Of a DNA stretch of 63,515 nucleotides, positions 27,064-36,059 are shown one piece after another. The stretch spans positions 1 through 63,515 of the forward strand of contig JACKQC010000024.1 of NCBI GenBank assembly GCA_024233085.1, written 5' to 3'. Below the pieces are notes generated by a model that was given only the letters and a program-made list of their open reading frames with translations, searched no databases and was not told where the DNA came from. Position 1 is the first letter of the stretch. Each line of letters starts with the position of its first letter. The stretch is from Akkermansiaceae bacterium (lineage in GTDB: Bacteria > Verrucomicrobiota > Verrucomicrobiia > Verrucomicrobiales > DEV007). The position numbers and the translations under genes were made by a program.

Positions 27064-27116
27064 GTCCGCCATTCTCCGAAGGCCCGGCGTTTTCGTCAAC
27101 TGGCGGAAAGGCCGCC

Positions 27117-27157
27117 CACCCAACAGGGTTGGGTCACCGACCATACCCTGTTGGGTC
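27117..27157. repeat. 22-bp-period palindrome array, locus 4 (2 copies)
   Basis: Copies cacccaacagggttgggtc (27117-27135) and gaccataccctgttgggtc (27139-27157), with starts 22 bp apart and central triplets in opposite orientation. They lie between the divergent sulfatase and TIR-STAND genes. Confidence 0.85.
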
Positions 27158-27287
27158 TTCCAATTCGAAGTTGAAGACCCGGAACGCCCGACGTCCAAGG
27201 CGAAAACCTGTTTCTCGGTTTGGATCAGAAAAACCTTGAACTGGGCGTTTTCTGTCACAACCTCCAATTCGGAGGAACCAAACGGCC

Positions 27288-30200
27288 ATGCTGAAAGTAT
27301 TTCTTTCGCACAATACCAAAGATCAGGAGTTTGTGCTGAACGTCGCGGGGCGGCTCAAAAGCGAGGACGGCATCGAGCCGTGGATCGACAAATGGAATCT
27401 TTCACCGGGAGACGCCATCGTTCCGGAACTCCAGCGAGCGATGGCGGGCTGCGATTGCTGCCTGATTTTTTTCGGTCCGAGCGGCCTCGGGCCCTGGCAG
27501 AACGAGGAAATACAGGCCGCGATTCGGCGCAAAATTGAAGACGTCGATGCGGACCGCTTCCGCGCCTTTCTGGTCTTGCTGCCCGGTTCGGAAAAGGTCG
27601 ACCGGAGCGCGTTGCCGGATTTTCTTCGCAGCCGCCTTTGGGTGGAATTCCCTCAGGGACTTGGAGATGAACGCCAGTGGAAGCGGCTTCTGGCGGGCAT
27701 CCGGGGCGAACCCACCGGCCCCGGGGAAGGCGCGAACTTCGAGAAGGGCGAAAATCCCTACATGGGGCTTCGTCCGTTTGGATTCAGCGAGCGAGATACC
27801 CGTCTTTTTCACGGTCGCCAGTCCCGGATTCAGTGGCTTGCGAAGCGAGTCGCGGATTTCACAGGCGATCGCCCGAAGAACCGCTTCCTCGTGGTGACCG
27901 GTCCTTCCGGTTCCGGCAAATCGTCGCTCGTGATGGCGGGGCTTTTCGGTTTCCTGCAACAGGACGGCCTGCCCGATAGCCGCAACTGGCTGAAGGTCGT
28001 CCTTCGGCCGGGTTCGGACCCCATCGAGAATCTGTGCATCGCTCTCGGCAAGGCGGCGGGGTGGGATGCCGAAAAGGTCGCCTCGTTGACGAAGGCCCTG
28101 CGAACCGAACCCGAGCGGCTTCGGGTGGAGATTCGCATGCTTCTCGAGGAAAAGGGCGGCAGTGGCTATCTCGTCCTGGCGATCGACCAACTGGAGGAGC
28201 TGGATACCGAGGCTCTCCGAAATGTCTCCGAGTTTCTGGACGCCATCATCGCCGTCACCAACTCCCCGCAAGGTCGGACCATCGCGATCGGCACACTCCG
28301 GAGCGACTACCTGACCCCCTTGGCGTCCACACCGCAACTCACGGCGATCCTCACGGACAACCAGGAGATTCTCGGCGGGATGACGCTTGAGGAGCTTCGG
28401 GAAGCCATCGAGCGCCCCGCCGTGCTCTGCGGCGGCTCATTCGAGGATGGGCTCGTTGACCTGCTTTTGAACGAATTCGAGGCCGCTCCCGGCGCGCTGC
28501 CACTCTTGCAGCACTGCTTGTTTCAGCTATGGCGACTCTCGGGCAACGGGCGTATGACGCTCAGACACTATCAGCAACTGGGCCGGATCGAGGGCTCCTT
28601 GAACCGCCGGGCGACTGAGATTTACGATTCCCTGCCGCCCGACGAACAGGGAACCTGCCGCAAGGTTTTTCTGCGCCTGATTAATATCTCCAAGGACTCG
28701 AACCACACCAAGCGCCGGGAATCGGTCGGCAACCTCGCCACCGACGCCGAGGAAGCCTGCCGCGTCGATTCCGTGCTTGAACGGTTTGCCGGCGCCGAGG
28801 CCCGGCTGTTGATCGCCGACAATGGCGAGGTCGAGATCGCCCACGAGGCTTTGATTCGAGGGTGGAATTTGTTGCGGGCCTGGATCGATCAGGATCGCGA
28901 CACTTTGGAAATCCATCGCGAATTGGTCCGTTACTGCGAAATCTGGGAAAGCCAGGACAAGAATCCGGACAGCCTGTTGAAGGGCAGAATTCTCCTCCAG
29001 ATGGCGACTTGGGCCTCCTCGAACTTTGGCTGGCTCAACTCTCTCGAGCGTGAATTCCTCCTGAGAAGCCTTGCCCAGTCTGATCTGGAAATGGAAGAGT
29101 GGTCGGAATTGTTTTCGATCGAAGGGGATGTCATGCCTCTGGCGCGTGAATATCTGGAAGAACAGCAAAAACCCCGTTCAATACGAGCAGCCATTCGCCT
29201 CCTGCGCAATGTCTCCTCTGGAGCCTCGGGCGACGAGGCGCGCATCCTGTTGGCCGGACTCGTCCTCGGGGACCACTCCGGGGAAAGCCGGCGCCTCGCT
29301 GTCCGAGCCCTCTTCCTGCGGGGGGATAGCGATTGGTTTATCGCCCGGTACGCGAACGATTCAATCGTTCATGCGAAAGGCGCGCCCCGAAAGCGGCTGC
29401 TCCAGGGACTCGGTTATCTTCGAATACAAGCGCCGGAAGCGTGGGAAACCGTCTCGTCCAACGTCATCCCCGCTTTACGGCTCGCGATGAAACGCGAGAC
29501 AGTGTTTCAGATTCTTTCCGCCCACCGAAACCTTTTCGCGCTCGTCATCGCGCTCTCTTTCGGCCTTTCAATGGTGGGTTGGGCGCTCACTTCGACCGTT
29601 TCCGAAACCATCTACGCGAATTTCAGCGAATCCTCCATTTACGCGGGGAATTATCTCTATTGGGAAGTCCTTTCGATCGCCCCCCTCCTGGCTATCTTGA
29701 CTTATCTGCTCCGCCTCCGGGCCGGGCGCGCCTTTACCTGGCTCAGCGCGCTGAAAAGCGGAATGCTCGGGGGCGCCATTCCCGCGCTGGCGATCTACCT
29801 GATTCCGTTCCTGGCCGTGCTTCCACGAACCGGAGAAGATTTTTCGGAATATTTTCGCGCCGGCAACCGGTCGTGGGATTCCGCGCAAAACTCTTCCGCT
29901 GTCCCCCCGGCGCTCCTTCCAGATACCGACAACGTCTTAGCGGACTCCCCCGTCGAGGCGGCCCCGCCGAGCCCGGACGAATCCGTGCCGGACGGAAATG
30001 CCGAGTTTCCGATAAACGATCTGTTTCCGCCGTTAAACCCGGCTGAACCCCCGGCGCTCAAGAATGAGTTCTTCTCAAATGATAACCCCCTTTTCGACGA
30101 CAACTCACTGGCCCACAATCTTTTCCGGTACACGTGCGTCGTCGTCGCGGTGATTCTTAGCGCCTCGATCGTCGCCCTTCGAGTGCGCGCCTTCATCCGG

Positions 30201-31010
30201 GGAAACACCGTTGTAGGCGGCGACGTGGCCTACGGTGTCTTCGCGGCTCTGGTCAGCGTTTCCCTCACGATGCTTGGCCACGGTGAGCTTCAAGCTGCCG
30301 ATTCCGCGACTAACTTGGTTTCCTTCCTGCTGTCCGCGACCTTGACCGCGGTTTACGCCATTCTTTTTCTCACCGGAGTGCGCCTGGCCCTCAAGAACGG
30401 GCGGCGACACTTGCTTTGGCGGCCTTCCAGGATTCTGGAAACCAGCGAAGCTCGATTCGCGACGGCAACGGCGGCGGAGTTGGGCCAATCGCCTTCATCA
30501 CGACCGACCAGCGTTCTGGATGAATCGGTGGACGAGGCAAAAGGTTGTTGGCACGCGATCCTCCGGCTGTTTTTTTGGGCGGGCTTCCTGATCCTTGCGG
30601 GGTGGATCCCCGCTCTGGGCTACTTTTATTTCGACGACGATCTTTTCGAATTCGGGCTCTTCACCAACACCAGCGTCAATCTGGGAACGATCGTCATTTT
30701 TTCGGTATCCGGAGCGCTCTTCGGCGCGTTCAATCTCCTCATCCCCTTTCTCGAGGGCGCCCGACTGGAAGGTTCAAAGGTCCGTCGCATTCTCGTCTGG
30801 ATATTTGCTGGGACGCTTTGGTTTGGTCTTTTTCCGTTTCTCGTGGCCGCCTCGCCCATCGTGGACCTGGAGGACGAACCCGAATTGGCTTATATCATTT
30901 GGATTTTCCTTTGGGTGGCCTCGAGCTTGGTATGGAACTTCTATTGCGTGGTGAAAAGTCGTTCGAAACCCAAACGCCAGCCGCTGCTCCAAGGGGTCTC
31001 CGCTTCGTAG
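27288..31010 (+). CDS. TIR - nSTAND1 ATPase - multi-pass membrane protein, candidate defence effector
   Basis: A 1240-residue three-part protein. Residues 1-135 are a TIR domain (KVFLSHNTKDQEFV, DKWNLSPGDAI, and W70-QNEE with a candidate catalytic Glu at 73/74), which in relatives cleaves NAD+. Residues about 155-560 are an nSTAND1 ATPase: NPYMGLRPFGFSERD, FHGRQ, Walker A GPSGSGKSS at 205-213, Walker B LVLAIDQLEEL near 300, and a helical region ending IAHEALIRGWN. Residues about 560-735 are helical. From about 748 to 1220 there are about ten predicted membrane helices, with a Pro/Asp/Asn-rich loop at about 846-945. STAND proteins usually end in WD40 or TPR sensors, so the membrane C-terminus is unusual. 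No partner gene is adjacent. Confidence 0.85.
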   Translation: MLKVFLSHNTKDQEFVLNVAGRLKSEDGIEPWIDKWNLSPGDAIVPELQRAMAGCDCCLIFFGPSGLGPWQNEEIQAAIRRKIEDVDADRFRAFLVLLPGSEKVDRSALPDFLRSRLWVEFPQGLGDERQWKRLLAGIRGEPTGPGEGANFEKGENPYMGLRPFGFSERDTRLFHGRQSRIQWLAKRVADFTGDRPKNRFLVVTGPSGSGKSSLVMAGLFGFLQQDGLPDSRNWLKVVLRPGSDPIENLCIALGKAAGWDAEKVASLTKALRTEPERLRVEIRMLLEEKGGSGYLVLAIDQLEELDTEALRNVSEFLDAIIAVTNSPQGRTIAIGTLRSDYLTPLASTPQLTAILTDNQEILGGMTLEELREAIERPAVLCGGSFEDGLVDLLLNEFEAAPGALPLLQHCLFQLWRLSGNGRMTLRHYQQLGRIEGSLNRRATEIYDSLPPDEQGTCRKVFLRLINISKDSNHTKRRESVGNLATDAEEACRVDSVLERFAGAEARLLIADNGEVEIAHEALIRGWNLLRAWIDQDRDTLEIHRELVRYCEIWESQDKNPDSLLKGRILLQMATWASSNFGWLNSLEREFLLRSLAQSDLEMEEWSELFSIEGDVMPLAREYLEEQQKPRSIRAAIRLLRNVSSGASGDEARILLAGLVLGDHSGESRRLAVRALFLRGDSDWFIARYANDSIVHAKGAPRKRLLQGLGYLRIQAPEAWETVSSNVIPALRLAMKRETVFQILSAHRNLFALVIALSFGLSMVGWALTSTVSETIYANFSESSIYAGNYLYWEVLSIAPLLAILTYLLRLRAGRAFTWLSALKSGMLGGAIPALAIYLIPFLAVLPRTGEDFSEYFRAGNRSWDSAQNSSAVPPALLPDTDNVLADSPVEAAPPSPDESVPDGNAEFPINDLFPPLNPAEPPALKNEFFSNDNPLFDDNSLAHNLFRYTCVVVAVILSASIVALRVRAFIRGNTVVGGDVAYGVFAALVSVSLTMLGHGELQAADSATNLVSFLLSATLTAVYAILFLTGVRLALKNGRRHLLWRPSRILETSEARFATATAAELGQSPSSRPTSVLDESVDEAKGCWHAILRLFFWAGFLILAGWIPALGYFYFDDDLFEFGLFTNTSVNLGTIVIFSVSGALFGAFNLLIPFLEGARLEGSKVRRILVWIFAGTLWFGLFPFLVAASPIVDLEDEPELAYIIWIFLWVASSLVWNFYCVVKSRSKPKRQPLLQGVSAS

Positions 31011-31100
31011 CCAAACCGCCGATCCCCCCTTTTTCCGGTTGATCCCCGCCATCCTTCGCGAAAAGGATAGTCTTTCCATCCCCTATTCCGCGAAATCATC

Positions 31101-32123
31101 ATGAAAAAAATCGGCGTCCTGGGTCTGCATCACGATCACGTCTGGAGCAATCTCGACGAACTCGCCCGCCTCGATAACGCCACGCTCGTTGGCGCGGCCG
31201 ATCCCTCCCCGGAACTGCGCGCCAAATACGAGGCCGCGCACGGCGGGACGACCCACGCCGATTACGCGAATCTGCTCGACTCAGCCGAATTGGACGCGGT
31301 TTACATTTTTGCGAGCAACAAAACGAGCGAGGACCTCGCCGTGATGGCCTGCGAACGCGGAATTCATTGCCTCGTCGAAAAACCGATGGCCGCCACGCTG
31401 GCCGGCGCGGATAAAATGCTCGCCGCCACCGAAGCCGCCGGCGTGCGGCTGATGATCAACTGGCCCTTCGCCTGGTGGCCGCAACTGCGGGCGGCGATCG
31501 ACGCCGCGCGGGCCGGGGAAATCGGCCAACTCTGGCAGGTGAAATACCGCGCCGCCCACGAGGGACCGAAAGAACTCGGCTGCTCTCCGCAATTCTGCGA
31601 CTGGCTCTATGACGCGGAACTCAACGGCGCCGGCGCCCTGATGGACTACTGCTGCTACGGCTCCGTGCTCGCCCGCGTGTTGCTCGGCTCGCCCGCCTCC
31701 GTTTCCGGCGTGAAATTGAATACCGGTTTTAAACCCGACCTGCCCCTCGAAGACAACGCCATCCTCGTCCTTTCCTACCCGCAAGCCCTCGCCACGACGG
31801 AGGCGAGCTGGACCCAGATCGGGAAACTCACCGCCTACACCACCGTTCTGTATGGCGGCTCCGGCACCCTGATGGTCGAGCCGCGCGGCGGCGGCCAGCT
31901 CATCAAAGCCACCGCCGATTGTCCGGAGGGCGAACCGCTTCCCGTGCCGCCCGCGCCGCCGGAGCTTCGCGACGCCAGCAGCCATTTCCTGCATCTCATC
32001 GAGAATCCGGAGGCGGCCATTCATCCCCTCTGCGAGGCGCGGGCCTGCCGCGATGCCCAGGAAATCCTCGAAGCCGGTCTCATCGCCGCCCGCGAGGGCC
32101 GGAGCGTGTCACTTCCGCTGTGA
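31101..32123 (+). CDS. Gfo/Idh/MocA family oxidoreductase
   Basis: A 340-residue NAD(P)-dependent oxidoreductase. The Rossmann N-terminus is KKIGVLGLHHDHVWSNL, a degenerate G-x-G-x-x-G, with GAADPSPELRAKYE after beta-2. CLVEKPMAATLAGAD carries the conserved EKP Lys near residue 97. ELNGAGALMDYCCYGSVLARVLLG corresponds to the G-G-x-L-x-D-x-G-x-H block with Tyr/Cys replacing the catalytic His. Sugar dehydrogenases of this family are typical; the substrate is unknown. The next gene starts within a few bases of its stop. Confidence 0.85.
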   Translation: MKKIGVLGLHHDHVWSNLDELARLDNATLVGAADPSPELRAKYEAAHGGTTHADYANLLDSAELDAVYIFASNKTSEDLAVMACERGIHCLVEKPMAATLAGADKMLAATEAAGVRLMINWPFAWWPQLRAAIDAARAGEIGQLWQVKYRAAHEGPKELGCSPQFCDWLYDAELNGAGALMDYCCYGSVLARVLLGSPASVSGVKLNTGFKPDLPLEDNAILVLSYPQALATTEASWTQIGKLTAYTTVLYGGSGTLMVEPRGGGQLIKATADCPEGEPLPVPPAPPELRDASSHFLHLIENPEAAIHPLCEARACRDAQEILEAGLIAAREGRSVSLPL

Positions 32124-32134
32124 AATTTCCCGCG

Positions 32135-32797
32135 ATGCCGGTCGAGTTTTTTCCCGCCCTGTCGGCCATCCCCGGCCTGGTTCATGGATTCGTCACCCGC
32201 ATTCCGGGGGTGGCGGTCGATGTCGATCGCGCGGAGGCTCTCGCCCGGCTCAAACCGGAGCACGACCGCATCCTGACGCGGGACTTGGGCATCGACCCGG
32301 CGTCTCTCTGGCTGGCCGAGCAGGTTCACGGCGACCGTGTCTCCGTTTGTCCGCCCACCGAAGGCGTCGAACGCCTTCAGCCCGGCTCCGACGGTCTCGC
32401 CACCGCGACGCCGGGCGAATTTCTCGGAATCTACGTCGCCGACTGCTGCGCGGTGTGGCTCGTCGACCCCGTTCGTCGCGCCTGCGCCCTCGTCCATTCG
32501 GGAAAAAACGGAAGCGCACTCGGCATCGCGCCGCGGGCGGTCGGCCTGATGGCCGAGCGTTTCGGCTCCCGCGCGGCGGACCTGACCGTGCAGCTCAGCC
32601 CCTGCATCCGTCCGCCGGCCTACGAAATCGATTTTGCCGCGCGGATCCGCGAGGATTGCGCCGCCGCCGGCGTGCCCGCCGACCGGATTCACGATCCCGG
32701 CGTCTGCACCAGCCGCGATTTGGACCGCTACTATTCCTACCGCGCCGAAATGGGCAAAACCGGCCGCATGCTCGCGGTCGCGGGCTGGAAGGCCTGA
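32135..32797 (+). CDS. YfiH/LACC1-type polyphenol oxidase / purine nucleoside phosphorylase family protein
   Basis: A 220-residue member of the YfiH family. Members are multicopper-like oxidases or purine nucleosidases/phosphorylases. Metal-site motifs are EQVHGDRVSV (His near 69), VADCCAVWL (Cys near 110) and LVHSGKNGSALGIA (His near 128), plus PCIRPPAYEID. The start at ATG 32135 comes 12 bases after the stop of the oxidoreductase gene. A GTG at 32120, overlapping that stop (GTGA), is an alternative start and would suggest translational coupling. Confidence 0.82.
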   Translation: MPVEFFPALSAIPGLVHGFVTRIPGVAVDVDRAEALARLKPEHDRILTRDLGIDPASLWLAEQVHGDRVSVCPPTEGVERLQPGSDGLATATPGEFLGIYVADCCAVWLVDPVRRACALVHSGKNGSALGIAPRAVGLMAERFGSRAADLTVQLSPCIRPPAYEIDFAARIREDCAAAGVPADRIHDPGVCTSRDLDRYYSYRAEMGKTGRMLAVAGWKA

Positions 32798-32875
32798 GCC
32801 CGCGGTTTGGGCATCTCGCCCAGGTTTTCGCGGAATTGGCGCGCGCTTTCAAGACCGATGCGAGCGCCGTCAGCC

Positions 32876-33060
32876 GGGTGGGGCGAGGCGTCCCCGCCGA
32901 GCCGTTGTGATGCCGGATCGCATCGAGCATCCTTCGGCCGTCCGTTGGAGTCCGGGATTTTCCCCGCTTCTCCTCCGCGGTTGCCCACACGGACGGGATG
33001 GGGCGGGACGAACAACGGCGGGGACTTTCGGCGGCTCGGCGGGGACGTCTCGCCCCACCC
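32876..33060. repeat. 29-bp inverted repeat flanking a 127-bp spacer
   Basis: The 29-bp arm at 32876-32904 is the reverse complement of 33032-33060 with one mismatch. The gap before ispE (32798-33163) has no other gene. A further short hairpin (CACGGGC-GGGAT-GCCCGTG) is at 33098-33116. Confidence 0.75.
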
Positions 33061-33163
33061 CTACGCCACACCATCACTCCCTCGTTAAGTTGACGCCCAC
33101 GGGCGGGATGCCCGTGCCACATTCGCCTTGCTTCCCGCCGCAAACTCGGCTCGCTTTCCGGCC

Positions 33164-34030
33164 GTGGCGATCACCGTGACATCCCCGGCCAAGACCAACC
33201 TCTCCCTCCGCGTGCTCGGGAAGAGGGAGGACGGCTATCATGAAATCGCCACCCGCATGGTGCCGCTGTCACTGGCCGACACCCTCACGATCGAGCCCGC
33301 CAACGGTGGCGGCGCCGTCCTGACCTGCTCGGACGCCTCGCTGCCCGTCGGCGAGGAAAACCTCGTCCTGAAAGCGGTTCGGGCGCTGGAAAACCGCGCT
33401 GGCCGGACCTTTGACGCGAAGATTTCGCTCGAGAAAAAAATCCCCCACGGCGCCGGGCTCGGGGGCGGCAGCGGCAACGCGGCGGCAACGCTCCAGGGAT
33501 TGAACGAGGCCTTCGATCTGAATCTTTCGACCGGTGAACTGATCGAAATCGCCGCCGCCATCGGTTCCGACGTGCCTTTTTTCATCCACGGAACCGTCTG
33601 CGACTGCACCGGGCGCGGCGAGATCGTGACCCCGGTGCCGGCGTTTCCGTGGGACCTGCCCCTTTTCATGATGAAACCGGCCTTCGGCGTGCCGACTCCT
33701 TGGGCTTATCAGAGCTGGGCCACCTCGCGCGAGATTCCCGGCGTCGCCTATGTTCCCCAGATCTGTCCCTGGGGCGTGATGGAAAACAGCCTCGAACGCC
33801 CGGTTTTCGCGAAATATCTCCCGCTCGCTCGGATGAAAATGTGGCTGCTCGACCAGCGCGAGGTTCACGCGGCGATCCTTTCCGGTTCCGGCAGTTGCCT
33901 GCTCGCTGTCCTCACCCGCAACGACTACGGGCGCCTGCTCGAGGAACGTGCGCTATCGACCTTTGGCCCGACGACCTGGACCTGGGTCGGGCATTCCGTC
34001 GGGACGCTTCGGGATAAAATTCAAAGCTGA
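33164..34030 (+). CDS. ispE: 4-diphosphocytidyl-2-C-methyl-D-erythritol kinase
   Basis: A 288-residue GHMP kinase of the MEP pathway to isoprenoids. It phosphorylates the 2-hydroxyl of CDP-methylerythritol with ATP. The N-terminus SPAKTNLSLRVLGKREDGYHEI and the ATP loop KKIPHGAGLGGGSGNAAATLQGLN are diagnostic, and LSGSGSCLLAV is the third GHMP motif. A GTG at 33164 is used as the start since it directly precedes the conserved ITVTSPAKTN; an upstream TTG (33128) would add 12 residues. No other MEP gene is nearby. Confidence 0.9.
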   Translation: MAITVTSPAKTNLSLRVLGKREDGYHEIATRMVPLSLADTLTIEPANGGGAVLTCSDASLPVGEENLVLKAVRALENRAGRTFDAKISLEKKIPHGAGLGGGSGNAAATLQGLNEAFDLNLSTGELIEIAAAIGSDVPFFIHGTVCDCTGRGEIVTPVPAFPWDLPLFMMKPAFGVPTPWAYQSWATSREIPGVAYVPQICPWGVMENSLERPVFAKYLPLARMKMWLLDQREVHAAILSGSGSCLLAVLTRNDYGRLLEERALSTFGPTTWTWVGHSVGTLRDKIQS

Positions 34031-34096
34031 TTTGGACTTCCGGCGAGGTTCGGACTATCTGCCGGCGATAAACTCCTCGACCGTGAGTCCAATGTC

Positions 34097-34279
34097 CTAT
34101 GCGATCTGACGCAAAATGATCGGAGAAAGGTCTCTGCCTCGATGATCGGGCACTGTGGTTCCCAGACCATCCGGGTGTCGAAACTGCCTGTGAGATCCGC
34201 GCTGTCTGACCTGCGAAAAACCCAGATTCTCCAGAATTCGAATCGCTTCCCGAGGCTTGAGAATGGGTGCCTTTCCCAT
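34097..34279 (-). CDS. hicA: HicA-family toxin, truncated by an amber codon
   Basis: A 60-residue HicA-type mRNA interferase. The double-stranded-RNA-binding-like core with the catalytic His is present (RILENLGFSQVRQRGSHRQF). The frame stops at TAG 34097-34099. Reading through in the same frame gives DIGLTVEEFIAGR and then a second stop at 34055-34057, which is exactly the usual C-terminal helix of HicA. The TAG stands where relatives have Lys, so AAG to TAG is the likely mutation. The toxin is therefore probably shortened by 14 residues and may be inactive. It follows hicB by 5 bp. Confidence 0.75.
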   Translation of the reverse strand: MGKAPILKPREAIRILENLGFSQVRQRGSHRQFRHPDGLGTTVPDHRGRDLSPIILRQIA

Positions 34280-34284
34280 GGGAC

Positions 34285-34491
34285 CTACACGGTGACGGTC
34301 TGGGTGCCCACAAATTCGGCCTCAATCTCGGGCTCGCCATCCTCCAAAAGCATCGCCACGACCTGTCGGAGGTTTTCACGCAGTTCGTCAAGGCTTTCCC
34401 CCTGAGTGTGCGCACCGGGAAAGCCCGGCACGTAACCGACGAACAGCCCGGTATTTGGGCATCTTTCGACGACTGCAGTGAACGCTCGCAT
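34285..34491 (-). CDS. hicB: HicB-family antitoxin
   Basis: A 68-residue protein with the partial RNase-H-like fold of HicB: MRAFTAVVERCPNTGLFVGYVPGFPGAHTQGESLDELRENLRQVVAMLLE. It lacks the C-terminal DNA-binding domain found in longer HicB. It neutralises HicA and here precedes hicA, the reverse of the classical hicAB order. Upstream frames extend to 34848 but are not conserved. With hicA truncated, its retention suggests either recent mutation or a residual role. Confidence 0.75.
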   Translation of the reverse strand: MRAFTAVVERCPNTGLFVGYVPGFPGAHTQGESLDELRENLRQVVAMLLEDGEPEIEAEFVGTQTVTV

Positions 34492-34586
34492 GCGTGAAGA
34501 GTGGCTTTTGTCACCCGATCGCAATCTACTCTTCCTCGATCCGGCGCAACACGGGCGCTCGACGAATCGAAAGCCGACCCCACGAC

Positions 34587-35861
34587 CTACTCGATCGCAT
34601 AGAGAAACGCGTCGGTGCGCAGGAAGATGGTTCCCCCGGCGAAGGCCAGGGAGGCGTTGGTGTGCTGGCCGGGGTCCACTTCGTTGGTGGCGACGAGCTT
34701 CAGCCCGGCGGCATCCGGTTCGAACACATAGGTCGTGCCGCGCTGGTCGTTCACGTAGAGTTTTCCGCCCACCCGGTTCAGCGAACTCCAGCTCTTTCCG
34801 CTCAGTTTTTCCTTCCAGAGCGACCGGCCGGTCTCGACTTCGACGCATTCGGCGATCCCCGGCTCATTGAGCAGGAAAAGGTGATCGCCGACGATGAGCC
34901 CGGAGCCGATGCGCTGCGGGTTTTGGTTTTTGCCCTTCGGCGGATCGGTCCAGAGGGCGATGGATTTCGTGAGGTCGCCCTTTTCCTTCGGTCCTGGGAG
35001 CTTCACGGCCATGCCGGGGCCGCCATAACCGCACAGATAGACAGCTCGCCCGTTGCCGGTGAGCACATTGGTGTAGCAAAGATCGCCCAGACCCGCGGCG
35101 CGCCAGAGTTCCTTGCCGGTCTTCGGGTCGAAACTGGTGAGCCGGCCCGGCAGGCCGAGCAGCATTTCCGTTCGCCCCCCGTTGTCGATCACCAGCGGCG
35201 TCGCCCAGGAACCCTTGAAATCCCCCACTTTCGCGCTCTCGGCGTCGGGCAGGTCCTCTTCCCAAATCGTCTTTCCCGTGCCGGCTTCGAGCGCGAAGAG
35301 CTTTGCCTCCATCCCCGGGCCGGCGTGAAGCAGCAGACCGCCGCCGAGCAGCACGGGACTCGCGGCGTTCGGCCCCCAGATGTGGGCGTAGCCGCCGCCG
35401 AGATCGCGGCTCCACGCCTCCTCGCCGTTGAAATCGCAGGCATGCAGGCCGGCGTTGCCAAACCAGGCATAGACCAGCTTTCCGTCCGTCACCGGCGAGG
35501 CGGCGCAGTACGGGTTGGTCTTGTGGGTGACGTCTTCCTTTCCGTAGTCGACGGTCTTTTTCCACAGTTGTTTGCCGCTCTTCGCGTCGAAACAAAGCAG
35601 CGAGCGCAGGCGCCCACCGTTTTCGCCGACGGTCAGAAAAACGCGGTCGCCGCTGACGATCGGTGAGGAATTCCCCGGCGCGGGCAATTCGGCGCGCCAG
35701 CGGATGTTCTTCGAGGCCGACCATTCGGTGGGATACCGGGCGTCGTCGGGCAGGGTGCCGTCGCCGTTCGGACCGCGCCAGCCGGGCCAGTCGTTGGCGG
35801 ACGCCGAACCGGCCGCGGCCAGGCCGGCGGCGAGGAAGAAGAGTAAAAGGGACGGTTTCAT
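34587..35861 (-). CDS. secreted PQQ-like beta-propeller repeat protein
   Basis: A 424-residue protein with a signal peptide (MKPSLLLFFLAAGLAAAGSASA). It begins with the DWPGWRGPNGDGT block typical of these proteins in Planctomycetes and Verrucomicrobia, then propeller blades carrying repeats such as GKQLWKKTV, GKTIWEEDL, GKELWRAAG and GRSLWKEKL. Each blade has the W motif of PQQ-dehydrogenase propellers, but the catalytic Ca/PQQ site cannot be confirmed. Probably a periplasmic binding or scaffold protein. It is divergent from the dehydrogenase gene. Confidence 0.85.
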   Translation of the reverse strand: MKPSLLLFFLAAGLAAAGSASANDWPGWRGPNGDGTLPDDARYPTEWSASKNIRWRAELPAPGNSSPIVSGDRVFLTVGENGGRLRSLLCFDAKSGKQLWKKTVDYGKEDVTHKTNPYCAASPVTDGKLVYAWFGNAGLHACDFNGEEAWSRDLGGGYAHIWGPNAASPVLLGGGLLLHAGPGMEAKLFALEAGTGKTIWEEDLPDAESAKVGDFKGSWATPLVIDNGGRTEMLLGLPGRLTSFDPKTGKELWRAAGLGDLCYTNVLTGNGRAVYLCGYGGPGMAVKLPGPKEKGDLTKSIALWTDPPKGKNQNPQRIGSGLIVGDHLFLLNEPGIAECVEVETGRSLWKEKLSGKSWSSLNRVGGKLYVNDQRGTTYVFEPDAAGLKLVATNEVDPGQHTNASLAFAGGTIFLRTDAFLYAIE

Positions 35862-35877
35862 CGCGAAAAACGGGCTT

Positions 35878-35918
35878 GAGTCAACAGGGTTAGGTCATCG
35901 AGTCAACAGGGTTGAGTC
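35878..35918. repeat. 22-bp-period palindrome array, locus 5 (2 copies)
   Basis: Copies gagtcaacagggttaggtc (35878-35896) and gagtcaacagggttgagtc (35900-35918), 22 bp apart, both with AGG in the same orientation. They lie between divergent genes. Confidence 0.85.
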
Positions 35919-36059
35919 GACGCCAGCATGCCAGAGGCGTCGAAAGGCGGCAATGACGCAATTTTTCGCCGAAACCGGTCACACGATCAGGGGGCGATTC
36001 GGGACTTTCGCGGCTCGGCCGCCGGCGCTAGGGTTTCGAAACGATGAACGGGATTTCGA

